Shown here in pieces: positions 9,740-16,375 of a stretch of 64,000 bases of DNA. The stretch comes from Clostridia bacterium. Lineage in GTDB: Bacteria > Bacillota > Clostridia > TANB77 > CAG-508. The position numbers were made by a program, and so were the translations under genes. The stretch is taken from assembly GCA_017936925.1 (NCBI GenBank), contig JAGBEP010000002.1, forward strand, positions 44,397 to 108,396. Direction: 5' to 3'. Position 1 is the stretch's first letter. Each line of letters starts with the position of its first letter. Below the pieces are notes generated by a model, which was not told where the DNA came from, searched no databases, and saw only the letters and a list, made by a program, of their open reading frames with translations.

Positions 9740-9770
9740 GGAGCGAAAGCTCCTTATATTGTGGTATAAT
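9740..9770 (+). promoter_or_regulatory. GNRA tetraloop hairpin followed by a promoter -10 box
   Basis: GGAGC-GAAA-GCTCC (9740-9753) is a short hairpin with a GAAA tetraloop just after the permease stop. It has no T-run. TGGTATAAT with TATAAT at 9765-9770 then gives a probable extended -10 for the two-component genes. Confidence 0.5.
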
Positions 9771-9796
9771 ATTATGTGATGAAAGGAGCTAATTAT

Positions 9797-10453
9797 ATGA
9801 ATATTTTATTAATTGAAGATACAGAATCAATTATTAAAGGTCTTACATATTCTTTTGAAAAAAACAATTATAATTTAACTGTAAAAACAACAATTAAAGA
9901 TTCAAAAGAATATTTAATAAATAACTCCGATATAGATTTAATAATACTTGATATTACTTTGCCCGATGGAAATGGATTTGAACTATTTGAAAATACAATT
10001 AAGAGTTTAAGAGTTCCTACTATCTTCTTAACTGCTAAAGATGAAGAAGATGATATTGTTAAAGGATTAAATGTCGGTGCTGAAGATTACATAACTAAAC
10101 CTTTTAGCACTAAAGAATTAATGGCAAGAGTTAATAGAATATTATTAAGATCTAAAAAGAAAAGTATTATTAAAATAAAAGATATTTCTTTCGATATGGA
10201 TAAATTAGTATTAATGAAAGATACTACTCCTATTGAACTTACTGCTCTTGAATTAAAACTTGTAAACTTATTATTTAATAACTTAAATAAAGTTGTTAGT
10301 AGAAATTTAATATTAGATAAAATTTGGGATTGGACTGGAAATTATGTAGATGATCATACAGTTACAGTTTATTTCAAGAGAATAAGAGAAAAAATAGGAA
10401 CAGATATTATAACTACTATTAAGGGTATGGGTTATAGAATAGATGAAGAATAA
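9797..10453 (+). CDS. OmpR-family response regulator
   Basis: 218 aa starting at the ATG at 9797, which has AAAGGAGC at good spacing; an ATG at 9776 in the same frame precedes that ribosome site and is unlikely. The receiver domain has E7/D8, phospho-acceptor D52 (DLIILDITLP) and the Lys in DYITKPF. The C-terminal winged helix ends TTIKGMGYRIDEE. It is most like VncR/BceR/VanR-type regulators. It overlaps the kinase gene by 11 bases. The 11-bp repeats at 6378 are its likely target, which would give a sensor-to-transporter circuit. Confidence 0.93.
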   Translation: MNILLIEDTESIIKGLTYSFEKNNYNLTVKTTIKDSKEYLINNSDIDLIILDITLPDGNGFELFENTIKSLRVPTIFLTAKDEEDDIVKGLNVGAEDYITKPFSTKELMARVNRILLRSKKKSIIKIKDISFDMDKLVLMKDTTPIELTALELKLVNLLFNNLNKVVSRNLILDKIWDWTGNYVDDHTVTVYFKRIREKIGTDIITTIKGMGYRIDEE

Positions 10454-11654
10454 AATAAGATTAAAACAATATATTATTTCTACTTTTATCGTATCTATAT
10501 GTTTATTTGTTTCGTTCCTAGCATTAAACATATATGAATATAAAACTTATACGAATAATTTTAATAATAAAATTGGTGCTATTATTAATGTAATTAAAGA
10601 TAAGTATCCAGAAATAACTGATAAAGAAGTTATTACAATATTAAATAGCAACGACTTTGAATCAAATGATTTTTTTACTAAATATGGAATTGATATAGAC
10701 AATAAATCTGTACTTTTAAATAATGATAAAGATTATCATACATTTTTAATAGTTAATATGTCATTTTTAGCACTATCTATTGTTATATTATTAATTGTAT
10801 TTATTAGATATAATCATAAAAAAGAAAATGATATTAAGGAAATTATAAAATGTATAGAACAAATTAATAAGAAAAATTATGAATTACAAATTGATTCAAT
10901 GTCAGAGGATGAATTGTCTATTTTAAAAAACGAAATATATAAAACAACTATTATGTTAAAGGAATCTGCTGAAAACTCTAATAAAGATAAAATGAATTTA
11001 AAAAAATCACTTGAAGATATTTCACATCAATTAAAAACTCCACTCACTAGCATATTAGTAATGTTAGACAACATCATTGAAGATCCTGATATGGATATTA
11101 ATGTTAGAAATGATTTTATTAGAGATATAAAGCGAAATGTTGTTAATATTAATTTTTTAGTACAAGCTCTTTTGAAATTATCAAAATTTGATGCTAATAC
11201 AGTTCACTTTATTAAGAAAGAATATAATTTAAAAAACATAATTAATGAATCAATTAAAAATGTTTCTACTTTATGTGATTTAAGAAATATTAATATTGAA
11301 TTAAATATTAAAAATGATTCAAAAATAATATGTGATTTTAAATGGCAAGTTGAAGCTATAACTAATATATTAAAGAACTCTATAGATCACTCTAAAGATA
11401 ATCAAAAAGTAATAATCAATGTAGAAAATAATAATGTTTATTCTACAGTTGAAATTAAAGATTATGGTGATGGTATTTCTAAAAAAGATATATCACACAT
11501 CTTTGAAAGATTTTATAAAGGCGAAAATGCAACTTCTGATAGTATTGGTATCGGTCTAGCTTTGGCTAAAACAATTATAGAAGAAGATAACGGAAATATT
11601 AGTGTAGATTCAAATGAAAATGGTACACAATTTGTAATTAAATATTTTAAATAA
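10443..11654 (+). CDS. Membrane sensor histidine kinase
   Basis: 403 aa. Membrane segments lie at about 9-29 and 100-122 and flank a short external loop of some 70 residues. The HisKA box is SHQLKTPLTS with the phospho-acceptor His at 195. The ATPase domain has the N box (ITNILKNSIDHS), the G1 box (DYGDGIS) and the G2 box (GIGIGLALAKTI). It pairs with the response regulator just upstream and with the ABC transporter in the same cargo block. The ligand is unknown; antimicrobial peptides are a plausible guess. Confidence 0.93.
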   Translation: MKNKIRLKQYIISTFIVSICLFVSFLALNIYEYKTYTNNFNNKIGAIINVIKDKYPEITDKEVITILNSNDFESNDFFTKYGIDIDNKSVLLNNDKDYHTFLIVNMSFLALSIVILLIVFIRYNHKKENDIKEIIKCIEQINKKNYELQIDSMSEDELSILKNEIYKTTIMLKESAENSNKDKMNLKKSLEDISHQLKTPLTSILVMLDNIIEDPDMDINVRNDFIRDIKRNVVNINFLVQALLKLSKFDANTVHFIKKEYNLKNIINESIKNVSTLCDLRNINIELNIKNDSKIICDFKWQVEAITNILKNSIDHSKDNQKVIINVENNNVYSTVEIKDYGDGISKKDISHIFERFYKGENATSDSIGIGLALAKTIIEEDNGNISVDSNENGTQFVIKYFK

Positions 11655-11656
11655 AA

Positions 11657-11683
11657 AAAAGGCTATTCATTTTGAATAGTCTT
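11657..11683. terminator. Bidirectional terminator between kinase and XRE genes
   Basis: AAAGGCTATTC pairs with GAATAGTCTTT over 11 base pairs (loop ATTTT). Read on the minus strand it is followed by seven Ts, so it ends the XRE gene. On the plus strand it closes the kinase operon. An equivalent lies at 60807-60835 in ICE-B. Confidence 0.75.
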
Positions 11684-11916
11684 TAATCATCTATTTCATC
11701 AAATAACTCTGAATCATAAAAATCTTTCATCTTAATTTTTAAAGTTTTACAAATTTGAAATATAACCATAGAACTTGGATTTTCTACATTACAATTAATT
11801 ATATCCCTTAAAGTAGATGGAGGTATTGTTGATGATTCTGCTAAATGATTTATAGTAATATTTCTTTCAGCACATAAATTAGAAATTCTTTGACTTGTTG
11901 CTTTTTTTAAATTCAT
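11683..11916 (-). CDS. XRE-family repressor, 77 aa (module regulator 1)
   Basis: A single HTH_XRE domain fills the protein; the helix-turn-helix runs from ITINHLAESS through TIPPSTLRDIIN. It is transcribed away from the pseudo-receiver gene. A perfect 12-bp palindrome, ACGGATATCCGT, lies in the shared upstream region and overlaps the -35 box of the divergent promoter, so this protein is the best candidate to bind it. The ICE-B homologue (60834-61073) differs in the recognition-helix region (PPSTLRDIIN versus PPTTLRSTLA), and its operator differs too. It is a likely immunity or conjugation-control switch. Confidence 0.88.
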   Translation of the reverse strand: MNLKKATSQRISNLCAERNITINHLAESSTIPPSTLRDIINCNVENPSSMVIFQICKTLKIKMKDFYDSELFDEIDD

Positions 11917-11969
11917 TTTTCTACCTCACTTTCTTATATTATTTTATAAGAAAAGGCAAGAAAATATGC

Positions 11970-12009
11970 ACGGATATCCGTTGACTTTAATTATTGAAAA
12001 TGTTATAAT
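11970..12009 (+). promoter_or_regulatory. Strong promoter with palindromic operator
   Basis: TTGACT (11981-11986), a 17-base spacer and TATAAT (12004-12009) form a near-consensus promoter. The palindrome ACGGATATCCGT (11970-11981) ends on the first base of the -35 box, so a bound repressor would block polymerase. ICE-B has the same promoter with ACCGATATCGGT. Confidence 0.85.
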
Positions 12010-12036
12010 ATTTAATGTAAAATTATTACGAATGAG

Positions 12037-12075
12037 AGCAGTACGAATTAGATATTATAGTGTACTGCTTTTTTT
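12037..12075 (+). terminator. Leader attenuator before the pseudo-receiver gene
   Basis: AGCAGTAC (12037-12044) pairs with GTACTGCT (12062-12069), followed by a T-run. It lies between the promoter and the gene, so most transcripts would stop after about 60 bases unless read-through is allowed. The ICE-B equivalent at 61197-61236 keeps the stem (GCAGTACA with TGTACTGC) but not the loop. Confidence 0.75.
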
Positions 12076-12086
12076 ATCAAAACAAA

Positions 12087-12099
12087 CTTGGGGAAATAG
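12087..12099 (+). promoter_or_regulatory. Operator-like motif CTTGGGGAAATAG
   Basis: The 13-mer lies after the attenuator and before the ribosome site of the pseudo-receiver gene. The same motif family (CTWGGG-x-AAATA) occurs as a direct repeat upstream of the double-HTH gene (13275 and 13295) and at all three equivalent places in ICE-B. It is a probable binding site for the double-HTH regulator. Confidence 0.6.
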
Positions 12100-12121
12100 C
12101 ATATTTGGAAGGAGTAATGTA

Positions 12122-12799
12122 ATGGAACAAATATTTATAGTAGTTTTAATGATAATTTTAATAGGTGCAGTTGTTTATTTTAGTATTAAAGAAAGCAAGG
12201 AATTTGAAAAAGAGGATAATAAAAGACAAGAAGATCTTGATAGATATAAGAAAAAGATAATGGAAATAAAGAAAGAATATGGAGAATTAAATTATGATGA
12301 AGAACCTGTAATGAAAATAGGGGAATGGGAAAAAGAAGTTAGAAAAAATATGGCTTCAATAGTAGATACTAAAACAAAATATAAATCAAATAAGGAATTA
12401 AAGGTATTAGTAGGAGATTATAATAAATCATCTGTATCAAATACAACATCAGTTTTGGAAAGTATGGGATTAAATGTCACTATTGCGAATTCTGGGATTG
12501 AAATAGTTGAAAGAATAAAGAATAACGAGAAATACGATTTGATAATAAGTAATAATATTTATAATACTGGTCATTGTGATGGACCAGAAACTTTAATGAG
12601 ATTAAAAGAAATAGATGGTTTTAATATCCCTGTAATTGTTTTGACAGTTTCAGAGGGAAAACGAGATATGTTTGTTGATGGATATGGCTTCGATGAATAT
12701 ATGGTTAAATTACTAACACAAGAGAAAGTTAAAGAAACATTACCTAAGTTGTTTAAAGATTTAGAATTTACAAAAATTAAAAGCAATAAGTCTGCATAA
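12122..12799 (+). CDS. Membrane-anchored pseudo-receiver domain protein
   Basis: 225 aa from the ATG at 12122 (GGAAGGAG upstream); the open frame reaching back to 11966 crosses the promoter and attenuator and is not coding there. One N-terminal membrane helix (about 4-22), a charged linker with the conserved MKIGEWEKEVRK, then a CheY-like receiver (about 98-225). It keeps one pocket Asp (VLVGDYN), the Thr (VIVLTVS) and the Lys (EYMVKLL), but the phospho-acceptor Asp is Asn (DLIISNNIY). The ICE-B homologue has the same Asn. It is probably a non-phosphorylated signalling or docking domain. The function is unknown. Confidence 0.8.
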   Translation: MEQIFIVVLMIILIGAVVYFSIKESKEFEKEDNKRQEDLDRYKKKIMEIKKEYGELNYDEEPVMKIGEWEKEVRKNMASIVDTKTKYKSNKELKVLVGDYNKSSVSNTTSVLESMGLNVTIANSGIEIVERIKNNEKYDLIISNNIYNTGHCDGPETLMRLKEIDGFNIPVIVLTVSEGKRDMFVDGYGFDEYMVKLLTQEKVKETLPKLFKDLEFTKIKSNKSA

Positions 12800-12816
12800 G
12801 ACCTATTGCTTTTTTC
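12782..12816. terminator. Bidirectional terminator between pseudo-receiver and double-HTH genes
   Basis: AGCAATA-A-GTCT pairs with AGAC-C-TATTGCT and is followed by TTTTTT. It serves two convergent genes whose stops are 3 bases apart. The ICE-B copy is at 61932-61966. Confidence 0.8.
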
Positions 12817-13243
12817 TACCTAATAACTTATCTATCGAAAATGGTTTATAAATTAAAGTTAAACTATATAAGAAAGTTGTAGGTATTAAGTTTTTTGAAT
12901 TTTCGTAATGTGCATAATTTGCTTGTGATGTATTTATTTTATTGGCTACTTCTTCTTGTGTCATATTGTTATTTTTACGAAGTATGCGAAGATTTTTAGA
13001 TATTAAATCTAAATCTATATTTAATGGTAAGTATGATTCACAATTTTTATTTGTTATACCAAATAAATAATCTAAACTGAAATTATAATGATTTGCATAT
13101 TCAATTAGTTTTCTTAAAGGAATTGTATCTTTTCCAGTTTCCCAACCAGATATTGTAGTGAAGTTTAAATTAAAGAACTCTGCAATATCTTTTTGTTTTA
13201 TATCAAGATTTTCTCTACTATTTCTAAAATTTTTAACTATCAT
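12803..13243 (-). CDS. Double-HTH XRE regulator, 146 aa (module regulator 2)
   Basis: It contains two tandem HTH_XRE domains: residues 1-65 (IKQKDIAEFFNLNFTTISGW) and about 80-140 (MTQEEVANKINTSQANYAHY). It ends KLLGRKKQ, just as the ICE-B homologue does. It is divergent from the downstream cargo and convergent with the pseudo-receiver gene. Two CTAGGG-x-AAATA motifs 20 bp apart (13275, 13295) lie upstream of its own start, and a third precedes the pseudo-receiver gene. This suggests autoregulation and control of the pseudo-receiver. Two HTH domains per chain fit recognition of spaced direct repeats. Confidence 0.87.
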   Translation of the reverse strand: MIVKNFRNSRENLDIKQKDIAEFFNLNFTTISGWETGKDTIPLRKLIEYANHYNFSLDYLFGITNKNCESYLPLNIDLDLISKNLRILRKNNNMTQEEVANKINTSQANYAHYENSKNLIPTTFLYSLTLIYKPFSIDKLLGRKKQ

Positions 13244-13272
13244 TTTCGTCCACCCTTTATAATTATTCCATT

Positions 13273-13308
13273 AACTAGGGCAAATATTATTTTTCTAGGG
13301 GAAATAGA
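13273..13308. promoter_or_regulatory. Direct-repeat operator upstream of the double-HTH gene
   Basis: CTAGGGCAAATA (13275) and CTAGGGGAAATA (13295) are spaced 20 bp apart, two helical turns. They lie between the minus-strand regulator and the plus-strand R-M controller, so a bound protein could affect both. ICE-B has CTTGGG at 62425 and 62445 with the same spacing. Confidence 0.65.
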
Positions 13309-13440
13309 CTATTTTTATATCAAAAAAATAAATATTTGTGCTAAAAACATAAAAAAAAACTTTAAATTTTCAAGATTTGTTGTAAAAAAATCAATTTTTG
13401 ATGTATAATGTCATTAATAAGTTAGTAGGAGGATAGAAAT

Positions 13441-13659
13441 ATGACATTAAGTTATAATAAACTATGGAAATTACTTATTGATAAGAATATCAAGAAGACA
13501 CAATTATGTGATATAGCTGGAATAAACTCTAATGTTGTTGCTAAATTGGGTAGAGATGAATCAGTTCAATTAAAAACAATATTAAAGATATGTGAAGCAC
13601 TTAATTGTGATATTGGAGATATCGTTGAAATAAAAAAGGAGGAAGTAGCAAATGGCTAG
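13441..13659 (+). CDS. Small XRE/Cro-type controller of the R-M operon
   Basis: 72 aa with one HTH (TQLCDIAGINSNVVAKLGRD), matching the short Cro/C1-type HTH proteins found upstream of type I hsdM genes. AGGAGG precedes the ATG. The stop overlaps hsdM by 8 bases and its own 3' end carries the AAGGAGG site for hsdM, so the two are coupled. It probably tunes R-M expression so that modification precedes restriction after transfer. This is inference from position. Confidence 0.88.
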   Translation: MTLSYNKLWKLLIDKNIKKTQLCDIAGINSNVVAKLGRDESVQLKTILKICEALNCDIGDIVEIKKEEVANG

Positions 13660-15250
13660 TAATAGAGAAAGAGAAGAATTACATAAAGCAATATGGTCTA
13701 TTGCTGATGAGTTAAGAGGCTCAGTAGATGGTTGGGACTTCAAGCAATACATATTAGGAATTATGTTTTATAGATATATTTCAGAGAATATTACAAATTA
13801 CATAAATGAGGGAGAAAGAAAAGCAGGGGAAACAACTTTTGATTATGCCAAATTAAGAGATAGTGAAGCAGAATTCGAAAGGGAAAATCTTGTTAAAGAA
13901 AAAGGATTCTTTATTCGCCCATCAGAATTATTCTGTAATGTAATTAAATCTGCAAAAAGTGATACTGCAACATTTACAGATGTTGAGGGAAAAACAAAAA
14001 GTGTTAAAGACAATCTAAATGAATATTTAGAAATGATATTTAATAATATTGAAAATTCTGCAAAAGGTGCAGAAAGTGAAGATGACTTTTCTGGATTATT
14101 TGATGATATAGATGTTAATAGTAATAAGTTAGGTGCAACTGTTGCTAAAAGAAATGAAAAACTTGTTAAGATTTTAGATGGTATAGCAGGTATTAATCTA
14201 GGAAATTATCAAGATAATAATATTGACGCATTTGGGGACGCTTATGAATTCTTAATGTCAATGTATGCTTCTAATGCAGGTAAGTCTGGTGGAGAGTTCT
14301 ATACACCACAAGAAGTTAGTGAATTATTAACAAGACTTGCAATAGTAGGTAAAACATCAGTAAATAAAGTTTATGACCCTGCTTGTGGCTCTGGATCATT
14401 ACTTTTAAAATCTGCAAAGATATTAGGAAAAGATAATGTTAGAAATGGTTTCTTTGGACAAGAAATAAACCTTACTACATATAACCTTTGTAGAATAAAT
14501 ATGTTCTTACACGATATTGATTATGATAAGTTTGATATTGCTTGTGAAGATACATTAATAACACCTATGCACTGGGATGATGAGCCTTTTGAAGTTATAG
14601 TATCTAATCCACCATATTCAATTAAATGGGCAGGAGATGATAATGCAGTTCTTATAAATGATCCTCGTTATTCACCAGCAGGTGTATTAGCACCAAAATC
14701 AAAAGCAGATTTTGCATTTATTATGCACTCATTATCTTGGTTAGCAACTAATGGTGTCGCTTCAATAGTTTGCTTCCCTGGTATTTTATATAGAAATGGA
14801 GCAGAACAAAAAATTAGAAAATATTTAATTGATAATAACTTTGTAGATTGTATTATTCAATTACCAGACAATTTATTCTTTGGAACAAGTATTGCTACTT
14901 GTATTATGGTATTAAAGAAAGGCAAAAAAGATAATAGTACATTATTCATTGACGCTTCAAGAGAATGTGTTAAGGTTACTAATAATAATCAACTTACTGA
15001 AAGAAATATAGCAGATATAGTTAAAATATTTGAGAATAGAGAAGATGTTGAATATACTGCAAAACTAGTATCAAATAAAGAAATAGAAGAAAATGATTAC
15101 AATTTATCAGTGTCAACTTATGTAGAACAAGAGGATACAAGAGAACATATAGATATAGATGTATTAAATAAAGAAATAGATGAAATAGTTGAAAGAGAAC
15201 AAGAACTTCGTGATGAAATAAAGAAAATCATTTCAGAAATCGAGGTGTAA
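13652..15250 (+). CDS. hsdM: Type I restriction-modification methyltransferase subunit
   Basis: 532 aa, the usual length for HsdM. The N-terminal helical HsdM domain spans about 1-165. The N6-adenine methylase core has SAM-binding motif I DPACGSGSLLL near 241 and catalytic motif IV NPPYSIKW near 320. The C-terminal coiled coil (about 490-532) contacts HsdS. Methylation of adenine within the HsdS-defined site protects the host. It is followed after 3 bases by hsdS. Confidence 0.96.
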   Translation: MASNREREELHKAIWSIADELRGSVDGWDFKQYILGIMFYRYISENITNYINEGERKAGETTFDYAKLRDSEAEFERENLVKEKGFFIRPSELFCNVIKSAKSDTATFTDVEGKTKSVKDNLNEYLEMIFNNIENSAKGAESEDDFSGLFDDIDVNSNKLGATVAKRNEKLVKILDGIAGINLGNYQDNNIDAFGDAYEFLMSMYASNAGKSGGEFYTPQEVSELLTRLAIVGKTSVNKVYDPACGSGSLLLKSAKILGKDNVRNGFFGQEINLTTYNLCRINMFLHDIDYDKFDIACEDTLITPMHWDDEPFEVIVSNPPYSIKWAGDDNAVLINDPRYSPAGVLAPKSKADFAFIMHSLSWLATNGVASIVCFPGILYRNGAEQKIRKYLIDNNFVDCIIQLPDNLFFGTSIATCIMVLKKGKKDNSTLFIDASRECVKVTNNNQLTERNIADIVKIFENREDVEYTAKLVSNKEIEENDYNLSVSTYVEQEDTREHIDIDVLNKEIDEIVEREQELRDEIKKIISEIEV

Positions 15251-15253
15251 TCT

Positions 15254-16375
15254 ATGAATAAATTACAAGAATTAATAGATAAATTATGTCCTAATGGAGT
15301 AAAATATAAAAAAATAAAAGATTTTACAAAAGTATTAAGAGGAAAAAGACTTACTACAAGAGATATTGTGGAAAATGGTAAATATCCAATTTATCACGGA
15401 GGAATTATTCCAATTGGTTATTATAATGATAATAATAGAGTTGCTAATACAGTTATGATAATTAATGTGGGTGCTTCTGCTGGAACAGTAGGATATTGCG
15501 AAGAAGATTTTTGGGCATCAGATGGTTGCTTTTGTATAGAAAAGAATGAAATAATTAATGATAAATTCCTTTATTACTATTTGCAAATGAATGAAAAAAA
15601 CTTGAAATCAAAAGTACGCAAAGCAGGAATACCAACATTAGATAATAAAGTTGTTGAAAATTTAAGTATTCCTATTCCACCAATAGAGATACAATTCGAG
15701 GTTGTTAATATTTTGGATAAGTTGGAGGAATATATATATTGTTTGAAAAAGGAACTAAATTTAAGAGAGAATGCTTATGTGGCTATAATGTATCCATTAT
15801 TAAAAAAAGAAAATTTTGAAAAATTTGATATATTAGAAAATTATTGTTATTTTGAAAAAGGTAAAACCCCAATACAAAAAAATAATCCAGGCGTTTATCC
15901 TTTGGTTGCTACAACAGAATATTTGCAAACATCAGATAATTATCAATTTGATTGTGAAACAGTTTGTTTGCCGTTAATATCTGCTAGAGGACACGGAGTG
16001 GCAAGTATTACAAGAATATTTTTTCAATCAGGAAAATTTGCTTTGGGAAATATTTTATGTGCGATAATTCCCAAAGATAATCAAATAAAGGCAGAGTTTT
16101 TAAGAAATTATTTATTTTATTATAAAGATATTTTACTTGTCCCTTTAATGCGTGGGGGAGCAAACGTTGCTTTAACAATTGATTCTTTAAGAAAAGTACA
16201 AATACCAATTCCTAGTATTGAACAACAAGAAAATATAATAGGTAAAATAAGAAAGTTTCAAGAAATAATAAGTAAAGAAACAGGTTTGCCAGTCGAAATA
16301 GAAAAAAGGCAAAAACAATACGAATATTATAGAGATAAATTATTGAGTTTTAAGGAGGTTGAAGTAAATGAGTAA
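15254..16375 (+). CDS. hsdS: Type I restriction-modification specificity subunit
   Basis: 373 aa with two target-recognition domains. TRD1 is about residues 10-150, ending with the conserved helix IPIPPIEIQFEVVNILDKLE. TRD2 is about 190-335, ending IPIPSIEQQENIIGKIRKF. Both repeats are present, so the protein looks complete though slightly short. No flanking inverted repeats or second hsdS were seen, so shuffling of specificity is not evident. The stop overlaps hsdR by 8 bases. Confidence 0.93.
   Translation: MNKLQELIDKLCPNGVKYKKIKDFTKVLRGKRLTTRDIVENGKYPIYHGGIIPIGYYNDNNRVANTVMIINVGASAGTVGYCEEDFWASDGCFCIEKNEIINDKFLYYYLQMNEKNLKSKVRKAGIPTLDNKVVENLSIPIPPIEIQFEVVNILDKLEEYIYCLKKELNLRENAYVAIMYPLLKKENFEKFDILENYCYFEKGKTPIQKNNPGVYPLVATTEYLQTSDNYQFDCETVCLPLISARGHGVASITRIFFQSGKFALGNILCAIIPKDNQIKAEFLRNYLFYYKDILLVPLMRGGANVALTIDSLRKVQIPIPSIEQQENIIGKIRKFQEIISKETGLPVEIEKRQKQYEYYRDKLLSFKEVEVNE

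Noticed and set aside
11966..12121. Upstream extension of the pseudo-receiver frame
   Set aside because: It would translate the operator, promoter and attenuator; the ICE-B homologue starts at the matching internal Met.
13193..13408. Plus-strand 71-codon frame
   Set aside because: It overlaps the start and operators of the minus-strand double-HTH gene, is highly A/T-biased, and has no counterpart in ICE-B.
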